A stretch of 34,679 bases of DNA from Deltaproteobacteria bacterium. GTDB lineage: Bacteria; Desulfobacterota; Desulfobaccia; Desulfobaccales; 0-14-0-80-60-11. This document shows, one piece after another, positions 14,791 through 21,473 of this stretch. The DNA lies in NCBI GenBank assembly GCA_030018495.1, contig JASEFS010000035.1, forward strand, positions 1 to 34,679, written 5' to 3'. The notes under the pieces are model-generated. The model was not told the origin of the DNA. It saw nothing but the letters and a program-made list of their open reading frames with translations, and did no database searches. Position 1 is the stretch's first letter. Every line of letters begins with the position of its first letter. The position numbers were made by a program, and so were the translations under genes.

Positions 14791-14893
14791 ATTTGCGGGA
14801 GAAAAGGGCCAGGAACCCGAAGCCCCTGCCCCACCCCCCAACACTCACTGCACCGGCAGGATGAACATGTTCTAGAAAATTTGGGAGAATTAC

Positions 14894-15313
14894 ATGGCCA
14901 TAGAACAGACATTGTCCTTAATCAAGCCCGACGGCGTGAGCCGGGGGCTGATCGGCGAGGTGATCAAACGCTTCGAAGCCGCAGGGCTGAAAATCCGGGC
15001 CCTGAAGATGGTGCGCCTGACCCAGGAGCACGCCCGGGTCTTTTACGAAGTGCACCAGGAGCGGCCGTTTTACGACAGCCTCACCCAATTCATGAGTTCC
15101 GGGCCCATCGTGGCTATGATACTGGAAGGCGAAGACGCCATCGAAGTGAACCGTCGGCTCATGGGGGCCACGGACTACCGCCAGGCCGACCCCGGCACTA
15201 TCCGGGCCGATTTCGCCCGGGACATTGAAGCCAACATCGTGCACGGCTCCGATTCCCCTGAGACCGCGGCCACGGAAATCAACTTTTTTTTCAACGCCCT
15301 GGAACTCATGTAA
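14894..15313 (+). CDS. ndk: Nucleoside diphosphate kinase
   Basis: This 139-residue enzyme transfers the terminal phosphate between nucleoside triphosphates and diphosphates. The phosphorylated histidine is His117 in NIVHGSDS (114-121). [17 protein letters not shown] (8-24) and the [14 protein letters not shown] block (58-71) are family hallmarks. A GGGAG ribosome binding site lies upstream of the ATG. The stop codon directly abuts the thiL start, so the two genes are translated from one message. The length is normal for the hexameric or tetrameric bacterial enzyme. Confidence 0.96.
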   Translation: MAIEQTLSLIKPDGVSRGLIGEVIKRFEAAGLKIRALKMVRLTQEHARVFYEVHQERPFYDSLTQFMSSGPIVAMILEGEDAIEVNRRLMGATDYRQADPGTIRADFARDIEANIVHGSDSPETAATEINFFFNALELM

Positions 15314-16339
15314 ATGCCCCGCCCGCCCGCCGGAGAAGTCGGCCTCATCGCGGCGCTGGCCGAACGTTTCGCCCCGCCACCCCCGGAAGTGGTTTTGGGA
15401 ATCGGCGACGACTGCGCCGCGCTTGACCTTGGCGGCCCCGATTACCTCCTGTGGACCCTGGACACCCTGGTGGAAGGGGTGCACTTCGACCCGGCCTATA
15501 TTTCCCTCAAACAGTTGGGCCGCAAGTCCCTGGCCGTCAACCTGAGCGACATCGCGGCCATGGGGGGGGAGCCGGCCTATGCTCTCCTGTCCCTGGGCTG
15601 GCCTCCGGATCGGGAGCTGTCGGCCGCCCTTGAATTCGGAGTTGGCCTGGCCGAACTGGCCCGGAATTACGGCGTCGCGGTAATCGGCGGCGATACGGTG
15701 GCCTCGCCCCGCGGCATCATGGTTACGGTGGCGGTGTTGGGGAGGGTGCCCAAGGCGGAGATGCTCACGCGGGCCGGAGCCGAAATCGGCGACGGGATTT
15801 ATGTCACCGGTAATTTGGGGGATGCCGCCGCGGGCCTGGAAATTCTGCGCCGGGGACTGGCCTTCGCGCCGGACTTGGCCGCCCCTCTCCTCAAGGCCCA
15901 TCTCGACCCGGAGCCGCAACTGGCCGCGGCCAGGGTCCTGGCGCAAAAACGACTGGCCCATGCCGTTATTGATCTTTCCGACGGCGTCGCCACGGACCTC
16001 CACCACATTTGCCGGGCCAGCCTCGCGGGGGCCAGACTGGAGGCGGGAGCGATCCCCGTTTCGGCCGGAGTTGAAGCCGTGTCACGTGAGCTTGGGAGAA
16101 ACCCTCTGGACCTGGCCTTGAAAGGCGGCGAGGATTATCAGCTTCTGTTCACCTCACCCCCGGACGCCGGGCCGGAGCTCATGGAGGCCTTCGGTCGGGC
16201 CGGCCTTCCCGCTCCGATAAAAATCGGCGTTGTCGTCTCGGGCCGGGAAGTGACGCTGGTCACCGCGTCCGGGGAAGAGATCATCTCCGGGAGCGGCTTT
16301 GACCATTTCCGGCTTGACCTGGGATGTGGGAAGGCGTAA
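15314..16339 (+). CDS. thiL: Thiamine-monophosphate kinase
   Basis: This 341-residue enzyme phosphorylates thiamine monophosphate to thiamine pyrophosphate, the last step of cofactor synthesis. It is an AIRS-type ATP-binding protein. Family motifs include the N-terminal GEVGLIAALAERF, VLGIGDDCAAL, a DTLVEGVHFD segment, LAVNLSDIAAMGG, YGVAVIGGDTV and the C-terminal LKGGEDYQLLFT. The ATG begins directly after the ndk stop with no gap, and the ribosome binding site would lie in the ndk 3' end, so translation is probably coupled. No other thiamine genes are visible here. Confidence 0.94.
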   Translation: MPRPPAGEVGLIAALAERFAPPPPEVVLGIGDDCAALDLGGPDYLLWTLDTLVEGVHFDPAYISLKQLGRKSLAVNLSDIAAMGGEPAYALLSLGWPPDRELSAALEFGVGLAELARNYGVAVIGGDTVASPRGIMVTVAVLGRVPKAEMLTRAGAEIGDGIYVTGNLGDAAAGLEILRRGLAFAPDLAAPLLKAHLDPEPQLAAARVLAQKRLAHAVIDLSDGVATDLHHICRASLAGARLEAGAIPVSAGVEAVSRELGRNPLDLALKGGEDYQLLFTSPPDAGPELMEAFGRAGLPAPIKIGVVVSGREVTLVTASGEEIISGSGFDHFRLDLGCGKA

Positions 16340-16386
16340 CATGAAGTTAATCCCAAAATTATTTTGCCCCGAACGAGCCTCAATCT

Positions 16387-16584
16387 ATGTCTGAAAGAAA
16401 AGCAGAGCGTCCCCTGAAAGTCTGCTCCACCTGCCGCTACTGGACTCCCAGGTTAAAGGGCTATTGCGACCGGCTTCAGCAAGGAGCCGGAAAGTTCCAC
16501 ATCTGTGAAGGCTGGAGCAGCGCCGCGGAAGAAACCGAAGACCTGATTCTCGCCGAACCTCAAAAAGCGGCGCGCCGCTCCTAG
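16387..16584 (+). CDS. Small Cys-rich protein
   Basis: This 65-residue protein contains CSTCRYWTPRLKGYC (residues 13-27) and a further Cys in HICEGW about 13 residues later, giving four cysteines suitable for a zinc or iron-sulfur site. The C-terminus is acidic, then basic. The motif C-x2-C-x2-W-x5-KG-(Y/F)-C also appears in the small protein at 17210-17404, two genes downstream. The ribosome binding site is weak. It lies between thiL and a flavin-reductase-like gene on the same strand. Function unknown; a metal-bound structural or electron-carrier role is possible. Confidence 0.6.
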   Translation: MSERKAERPLKVCSTCRYWTPRLKGYCDRLQQGAGKFHICEGWSSAAEETEDLILAEPQKAARRS

Positions 16585-16649
16585 TTCGGCAGGACAGGAC
16601 CGAGAGCCAAGCTCCGGACCATTTCCGGCTGATCTGGCAGGAGGGTGAT

Positions 16650-17108
16650 ATGCAGGACATCGCGTTCGACGCCCTGGTCCACGGGGTTTATGTAGTCACC
16701 ACCCGGGTGCGCGACATCATCAACGGCATGACCGCGTCCTGGGTTTCCCAAGTGTCGCTCAAGCCTTTGCTCCTGATGGTCTCCATCGCCCCGGCCCGTT
16801 ACACTCACGACCTCATCTTGGAAAGCCGGGTCTTTGCTATCAATGTCCTGACCGTGGACCAGGTGGACTTGGGGAAGCGTTTCGGGTATAAAAGCGGGCG
16901 CAAGGTGGACAAGTTTGCCGGCCTGGAGTATAAAACCGCCAAGAGCGGAGCGCCCTTTTTGCCCCAGGCTTATGCTTATTTTGACCTGAAGCTGGTGGAT
17001 ACCTTTACGGCAGGCGACCACACCCTCTTTGTGGGAGAAGTGGCGGACGCCAGGATTCTCCAAAAGGCCGCACCGCCGCTGGTTTTCCACAAAAAGGATT
17101 TCTTCTAG
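16650..17108 (+). CDS. Flavin reductase-like FMN-binding protein
   Basis: This 152-residue protein belongs to the flavin-reductase/FMN-binding split-barrel family. Typical features are GVYVVTTRVRDIINGMTASW (12-31), LLLMVSIAP followed by SRVFAINVLT, the GRKVDKFAGLEY segment (84-95) and a closing GDHTLFVGEVADA (122-134). These proteins bind FMN and may reduce it or pass electrons to partner proteins; Desulfobacterota contain many related high-molecular-weight rubredoxin-like and flavoredoxin-like members. GGAGG lies upstream of the ATG. Two small Cys-rich proteins flank it, which could be electron-transfer partners; that is speculation from context. Confidence 0.85.
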   Translation: MQDIAFDALVHGVYVVTTRVRDIINGMTASWVSQVSLKPLLLMVSIAPARYTHDLILESRVFAINVLTVDQVDLGKRFGYKSGRKVDKFAGLEYKTAKSGAPFLPQAYAYFDLKLVDTFTAGDHTLFVGEVADARILQKAAPPLVFHKKDFF

Positions 17109-17117
17109 AAAAAATAA

Positions 17118-17146
17118 TTGACAGACCGAGACGAGTGTTTTAGATG
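17118..17146 (+). promoter_or_regulatory. Possible promoter upstream of the second small Cys-rich gene
   Basis: A perfect TTGACA (17118-17123) is followed after 17 bp by TAGATG (17141-17146), a weak -10. It lies in an AT-rich stretch that directly precedes the small gene at 17210. Confidence 0.3.
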
Positions 17147-17209
17147 TATTAGCGATTTGTCGGGTTTTGGTTTATTTAGTGGATTAAAAAAAATTTTTGG
17201 GTTTTTTTC

Positions 17210-17404
17210 ATGAATTTTCGTAACTTAGGGATAATTTGCCTCAACCGCGGCCTCAAAGAGGAATGTCAAAATTGCTTATGGTGGGAATGGGATTCCCAAA
17301 AGGGCTTTTGCTGTAATTGTCAAAGCTTGGTGTGTCCCATTTATCGGCAGAAACTTTTTTTCACCGACTTCTTGTCGCCCGTCTACGCCAAAACTCCTCG
17401 CTGA
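17210..17404 (+). CDS. Small Cys-rich protein, possible
   Basis: This is a 64-residue frame with seven cysteines: one at residue 10 and a cluster beginning CQNCLWWEWDSQKGFC and continuing CNC and LVCP. The CxxC-x2-W-x(5,6)-KG-F-C pattern is shared with the protein at 16387-16584, which argues that the frame is real. Against it, no ribosome binding site precedes the ATG, which follows a T run, and its end overlaps the endonuclease V gene on the other strand by 22 bp. The upstream stretch is unusually AT-rich for this window. Function unknown. Confidence 0.4.
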   Translation: MNFRNLGIICLNRGLKEECQNCLWWEWDSQKGFCCNCQSLVCPIYRQKLFFTDFLSPVYAKTPR

Positions 17405-18081
17405 GCCAGAGCTTTCGCCCGAAGGCGCCGGCTGAGCATATCGGCTTGGCGCAAGGGCAAAGGCAAACGGTAGCGCCTCACGCAGCCCAGGGTGATTTCC
17501 AGGCACTCCTCCAAAGTAAGGAGGTGCCCGGGAGAGAGATACAGGGGTCTCACCCTGTCCTGGGTCCGCACGATCAAGCCCACCACCTGTCCTTCCCGGT
17601 ATAGGGGACTGGCGGCGCCCGCTTTGCCGTCCGGGTCCACGCCCTCGCCCACCAAGCGGCTCTTGGCCACCCCGATGGTGGGGATATCCAGGAGCACTCC
17701 CAGGTGGGAAGCCAATCCCAGCCCCCGGGGATGGGCGATGCCCTGGCCGTCCACCAGCACCACGTCCGGGGCCTGACTCAACCCGGCCAGGGCCGCGGCC
17801 AGGATGGGGGCTTCCCGAAAGCTCAGCAATCCGGGGATATAAGGGAAGGGGATGTCGTCCTCCGCCCCGGCTTCTTCCAGCAAAACCAGGTCAGGATAAG
17901 CGTACAGCGCCGCTGCGCCGAAGATGCGCTTTCCCCGCTTGTCATAAGCCGCGTCCACCCCGGCCACGAGGTTGGGGGTTCGTCCCAGCGGAGCGATCTT
18001 CACCCGATCGCGGCTGGCTTCCTGCCAGGCCACGGCTTCGTGGTAATTGCGGGGATGGAAATGGATGGGCTGAATTGACAT
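17383..18081 (-). CDS. nfi: Endonuclease V (deoxyinosine 3'-endonuclease)
   Basis: This 232-residue repair nuclease cuts DNA one phosphodiester 3' of deoxyinosine, which arises from adenine deamination. Family landmarks in order are VAGVDAAYD (with metal-binding Asp43), PYIPGLLSFREAP (81-93), DVVLVDGQGIAHPRGLGLASH (109-129), and the IGVAKSRL and LYLSPGH segments. The catalytic Asp/Glu set appears complete. It stands alone on the minus strand with a short AT-rich upstream region. No unusual features apart from the end overlap with the small Cys-rich frame. Confidence 0.95.
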   Translation of the reverse strand: MSIQPIHFHPRNYHEAVAWQEASRDRVKIAPLGRTPNLVAGVDAAYDKRGKRIFGAAALYAYPDLVLLEEAGAEDDIPFPYIPGLLSFREAPILAAALAGLSQAPDVVLVDGQGIAHPRGLGLASHLGVLLDIPTIGVAKSRLVGEGVDPDGKAGAASPLYREGQVVGLIVRTQDRVRPLYLSPGHLLTLEECLEITLGCVRRYRLPLPLRQADMLSRRLRAKALAQRGVLA

Positions 18082-18140
18082 AGATATTCAAGTTAAAATC
18101 ATGGGAAGGTTAGACCACCCTTAATTATTCGATTTTTTAC

Positions 18141-18170
18141 CGAAAACTGAAAACTGAAAACTGAAAACCG
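18141..18170. repeat. Tandem heptamer repeat (AAAACTG)n
   Basis: Four 7-bp units (three AAAACTG and one AAAACCG) lie just downstream of the DUF169 gene and upstream of the endonuclease V gene. The unit is the same as at 11649-11680 and, in reverse complement, at 8739-8768. Confidence 0.85.
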
Positions 18171-18173
18171 CTT

Positions 18174-18989
18174 TTACAACTCTCCCCAGACCTTGCGGCT
18201 GTGGAGGATTTTCTTTTTCACGGTGGCCCAGGTCTCGGTGGTGAGAAACGACTCGGGCCAGCGGGTGGCCATGCGGGTCCACATCTCCCAGGGGACAGCG
18301 AAGCTCAACTCGTCAGGCCGGTGGAATTTGCGGGCAGAAGGGTCCCAGCCGCCCACCACCGCCCTGAGCTTGCCCTCCGCACGATATTTGAGCGGCCAGG
18401 TGACGACGAAGGAGCAGTCGGCTCCGAAGGGCGCGGCCACGGCCTCGATGTCGTTGGTCACAAAGGTGACCAGGGTATGGAGGCCGGCCAGCATTTCGGG
18501 CCGCGCAAAGAAAATAACCACTTCGGGCTGTTCATCCGGGGCGAATTGGCTGAGGGGCTTGAACACGCAAAACCTGGCCGGGGCCGGCAGAGGGTCGATG
18601 GCGTTAAAAAAAGCCCGGGTGGCTGCCGGGGATTCGAAATAGTGCTCCCCTTCAATCACATCGGGGATGCCGCTGGAGACGTAATGCGCGATGAAATCCA
18701 GCTGCGGCTTGTTGAACCCCAGGTAAAAAGCCCCGCCCAGGCAGCCGAAGCGGTCCCGGCTGAAATAGGCCGCGGTGTGTTTCCGGCGGGCCCGCCAGAT
18801 ATTGGCCATGACGCAGGAAAAGCCGGCGAACGCGGCGCCCAAGTCCGCCTCCCCTCTGGCCTCCATCTCCGCGGTGGGAAGCCGGCCCGGTTTGGGGGAG
18901 AACCCCTCCGCGGGCTCCTTATCGGTGTAAAAGACTCCGAAGGGCTCTTCCGTCGCGCCCAAAGCCTCCAGCAAGCCTTTGACATCCAT
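18174..18989 (-). CDS. DUF169 family protein
   Basis: This 271-residue protein resembles DUF169, a family common in anaerobic bacteria and archaea. The N-terminal PFGVFYTDKEPAEGF (16-30), the Cys in GFSCVMANIWRARR (57-70), FGCLGGAFYLGF (81-92) and a late PEVVIFFARPEML block are the expected features. Cys60 and Cys83 correspond to conserved family cysteines. The biochemical role of DUF169 is not established; links to corrinoid or metal metabolism have been suggested from neighbourhoods, but nothing here proves one. The start is well supported by AGGAGG 10 bp upstream. It is 134 bp after the aldehyde dehydrogenase gene, separated by GGTTCAA repeats. Confidence 0.8.
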   Translation of the reverse strand: MDVKGLLEALGATEEPFGVFYTDKEPAEGFSPKPGRLPTAEMEARGEADLGAAFAGFSCVMANIWRARRKHTAAYFSRDRFGCLGGAFYLGFNKPQLDFIAHYVSSGIPDVIEGEHYFESPAATRAFFNAIDPLPAPARFCVFKPLSQFAPDEQPEVVIFFARPEMLAGLHTLVTFVTNDIEAVAAPFGADCSFVVTWPLKYRAEGKLRAVVGGWDPSARKFHRPDELSFAVPWEMWTRMATRWPESFLTTETWATVKKKILHSRKVWGEL

Positions 18990-19007
18990 GGTCGTTTCCT
19001 CCTAATA

Positions 19008-19038
19008 GTTCAAGGTTCAAGGTTCAAGGTTCAAAGTT
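19008..19038. repeat. Tandem heptamer repeat (GGTTCAA)n
   Basis: Four consecutive 7-bp GGTTCAA-type units lie upstream of the DUF169 gene. A single inverted unit (CCTTGAACC) is at about 19110. The same unit recurs at 25355-25380. Confidence 0.8.
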
Positions 19039-19123
19039 GGAACCGCAAACTATTTCCCTAAAGGATGAAGAGCAGTTTTGTAAAAATGACCTTGAATTTT
19101 AACTTTTAACCTTGAACCAAAGG

Positions 19124-20308
19124 CTAATTTCTCACCAATTCCCGGCTGTAAATGAAGGCGCCGTCCCGGCGCTGCAATTGGCCGTCGAGATGTTCCAGAA
19201 TCCAGCCGCTTTCACCCCGGCCGCCGAAGGGCAGGCGCAGCGGCGTCATCAGGAAATCGGGATTATCGTACACCATGCCGAAGGTCTGAAGAAACTGCTC
19301 GGCCGCGCCGGCCGGAGGGGTGCCGAAAAAGGCCACCAGGAAGGGGTAGCGGCTTTGCAGCACCCGCTGCACCGCCTCTTGATCCGAGACTACCGGGGTC
19401 AAAGCCAAAAACGGTCCGAACAGCTCCACGTCCGGCGGCTCCGGCGTTTCCACCAGGAAAGGCCCCTGCCACACGCCGTTTCTCTGAAAGGGCGCCAAAA
19501 ATTCAGGGGCCTCAAGAGCGTCCAAAGCCCGGTCCAGGAGCGTGCGGGTGCGCTCCACTTTGATGGGGCCGATCCAGGTTTGGGGGTCCTCGGGCGCCCC
19601 CACCCGAATATCGGCCATCATCTCCAGGATAAGCCGCCGGGCTTGGGGGTAGACGTCCTGATGAATATAGGCCCGTTTCGGGCAGGTGCAGTACTGGCCG
19701 CCGTTCAGATAGGCCCGCTTTACCAGAAAGTTCACGGCCTGTTGGACCGGGGCGTTTTGAAACAGGATAACCGGCGGCAGGCCGCTGGGGCCGGCAAAGA
19801 AAAGTTTGTCAAAGGAATGAGCCTCCTTGGCGTAAATGGCCCCCACTTCGCCGCCCCCGGAAATATAAAACACCCGCACCTCGGGGTCGGCCACGCAGCG
19901 CTCGCCGAAGACGCGGTTGTCCAGGCCGGTGACGGCTTCAAATTCGGGGAACGGCTGCACAACTTCTTTTAAGATATGGGCGGTCCGGGGCGCCTGGGAA
20001 GAACAGCTGAAGCGGAAGCGGTTGCCGCCCAGGACGGCAGAGCCGCCCAACCGGGCCAGCATCACCGAGGCCGCGTCATAAGCAAAGATGGCAGCCACTA
20101 TCCCGTAAGGTTCCTTGCCGGCGACATTGGCCGCCTCCTCCTCCATGGTATTGAGATAGTCCACCGCCAGGTCCACCTCTAGTGCGGTGATCCAATGAGG
20201 GGCGCCGATATCAGCGGCCGCGGCCGCGGCCAGGTCTTGCCGCCGCGCCGCCAAGCGACCGGCCAGATCGCTGAGCAGCGCCAGGCGGTGCTCCAGGTCA
20301 GGGTTCAC
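19124..20308 (-). CDS. Atypical aldehyde dehydrogenase family protein
   Basis: This 394-residue protein belongs to the NAD(P)-dependent aldehyde dehydrogenase superfamily. The nucleophile motif is clear: NGGQYCTCPKRAYI, with the catalytic Cys in GQ-x-C, and the C-terminal PFGGRGESG motif is also present. Two things are unusual. First, it is about 80 residues shorter than usual: the GTG start (with AAAGGAG upstream and an in-frame stop further up) places the N-terminus at the helix that usually lies near residue 65. Second, the conserved ELGGK(S/N)P segment that carries the general-base Glu reads AGPSGLPPVIL, so that Glu is missing. It may act as an acyl-transferring or CoA-linked variant, or be inactive. 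The family is certain; the activity is not. Confidence 0.85.
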   Translation of the reverse strand: MNPDLEHRLALLSDLAGRLAARRQDLAAAAAADIGAPHWITALEVDLAVDYLNTMEEEAANVAGKEPYGIVAAIFAYDAASVMLARLGGSAVLGGNRFRFSCSSQAPRTAHILKEVVQPFPEFEAVTGLDNRVFGERCVADPEVRVFYISGGGEVGAIYAKEAHSFDKLFFAGPSGLPPVILFQNAPVQQAVNFLVKRAYLNGGQYCTCPKRAYIHQDVYPQARRLILEMMADIRVGAPEDPQTWIGPIKVERTRTLLDRALDALEAPEFLAPFQRNGVWQGPFLVETPEPPDVELFGPFLALTPVVSDQEAVQRVLQSRYPFLVAFFGTPPAGAAEQFLQTFGMVYDNPDFLMTPLRLPFGGRGESGWILEHLDGQLQRRDGAFIYSRELVRN

Positions 20309-20477
20309 CTTCCAACTCCTTTCAACTTCTATAATTCCAATTTACCATATCATAAAGAGCCGCGGTTGGGCCGCGCCGGCATAGAAAAGTTGCCCAAGAG
20401 ACATTCGGCCTGACCGGGGAAGTGATTGTTTTAGCGGTTATTAGCGGGTAGAATTGAAAAGGAGGGGAAACGCGGTC

Positions 20478-21224
20478 ATGGAACAGCTTTCGCAGCAGGA
20501 AAAAGACCTGATCCGGGAAAAAATTATGGAAAAGTACGACCGGGTGGCGTTGTCCCCCGGCGGCTGCTTCCGTTATCCCATCGGCCGGGAGGGCGTCAGG
20601 GCGCTGGGCTATCCGCCGGAGTTGTGGCAGGATCTGCCGGATGATGTCCTGGCCTCCTTCTGCGGGGTGGGTAACCCCTTCAGCCTGGGGTCTGTCCAAC
20701 CGGGCGAGGCGGTGCTGGACATCGGCTGCGGGGCCGGGTTTGACGCGTTCGTGGCCGCCAAATTGGCAGGCCCCCAGGGCCGGGTGGTGGGCATCGATAT
20801 CACCCCCGCCATGGTGGCTAAAGCAAAAGAGCACTTGCGGCGGGTCCCTGTGCCGCAGCTTGTTTTCCAAATGGGCGAAGCCGAGGCCCTGCCCTTCCCC
20901 GACCGGGACTTTGACGTGGTCATTTCCAACGGGGTCCTGAATCTCACCCTGGACAAGGAAAAAGCCGTGGGTGAGATTTACCGGGTGTTGAAACCCGGTG
21001 GTCGGGCCATGCTGGCCGACATGGTGCTGGTGGAGGCTTTGCCTCCGGATCGGGAACGCCGGATTGAAAACTGGTACCAGTGAATCGGCGGGGCCATACC
21101 GGGAACGGAGTTCCTGGCCCTTCTGGAGCGAGCCGGATTTAAAAAGGCGAAGTTGCAGGGTTATACGGGCTTCAAGAGCTCGCCCTTTACCGAAGGAGCC
21201 CTGTTTTCTGCCGAAAAGGGATAA
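20478..21224 (+). CDS. ArsM-like SAM methyltransferase, probable selenoprotein (Sec202)
   Basis: The first 201 codons encode a class I SAM methyltransferase resembling arsenite methyltransferase: GYPPELWQDLPDD, then CGVGNPF, motif I VLDIGCGAGFD and the acidic GIDITPAM. The frame then meets TGA at 21081-21083, but the same frame continues for 46 codons as IGGAIPGTEFLALLERAGF and on to a SPFTEGALFSAEK ending, which is exactly the normal C-terminus of this family, before a TAA at 21222. The TGA falls where ArsM/AS3MT enzymes carry the arsenic-binding Cys of (E)C(L/I)GGA. A SECIS-like hairpin follows. I therefore read a 248-residue protein with selenocysteine at 202. The ATG at 20478 has AAGGAGG upstream. 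A nonsense mutation or sequencing error is the alternative. Confidence 0.7.
21091..21120 (+). promoter_or_regulatory. SECIS-like hairpin for UGA recoding
   Basis: GGGCCA (21091-21096) pairs with TGGCCC (21115-21120), and GGAAC (21102-21106) pairs with GTTCC (21110-21114), with a one-sided five-base bulge between the stems. The apical loop is GGA, so it begins with the two guanines typical of bacterial SECIS loops. The loop starts 24 nt after the TGA at 21081-21083, inside the usual window of about 16-37 nt. Confidence 0.6.
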
Positions 21225-21240
21225 AGTCGGAGATTTTAAA

Positions 21241-21260
21241 GCACAAGCGGACGCCTGTGC
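21241..21260. repeat. Imperfect copy of the GCACAGGCG hairpin repeat
   Basis: GCACAAGCG-GA-CGCCTGTGC lies 17 bp after the methyltransferase stop codon. It matches the perfect copies at 11321 and 34631 with one stem mismatch. Confidence 0.5.
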
Positions 21261-21397
21261 CACTTGCCATTGACGGATTATTGCACTTCCGTGGGTCTTC
21301 TCCTCTGCTGTTATTTGCACCCTGAGGTTTCCTTAAGAAACAGACCGGGGCGCACCCCCAAAATGGAAAGAGGATATTTTGATACTTTGCTTTCCTT

Positions 21398-21417
21398 CTC
21401 TCCCCCTTAGGGGAGAG
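21398..21417. repeat. CTCTCCCC/GGGGAGAG palindromic hairpin
   Basis: An 8-bp perfect stem around CTTA in the gene-free stretch 21225-21473. The surrounding GGTGAGGGG context recalls a dispersed palindrome seen in many bacterial genomes. No T run follows directly, so terminator function is doubtful. Apart from this and the repeat at 21241, I see nothing else in the stretch. Confidence 0.6.
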
Positions 21418-21473
21418 GATTGAGGTGAGGGGGGTTGAAAGGACTTCCTTGTCCGCTGTATCCGCTGCGGAGC

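Noticed and set aside
12778-14844. A 688-codon open frame antisense to the EF-G gene.
   Set aside because: It is a by-product of the high GC content and codon bias of the real gene; it has no recognisable domain and no ribosome binding site.
14918-16006. A 362-codon open frame antisense to ndk and thiL.
   Set aside because: Both sense-strand genes have complete catalytic motifs; the antisense frame is low-complexity shadow sequence.
20454-21083. The methyltransferase as a gene that simply ends at the TGA at 21081.
   Set aside because: The downstream 46 codons in the same frame are unmistakably the family's C-terminal segment, so the TGA is internal (Sec, or else a mutation).
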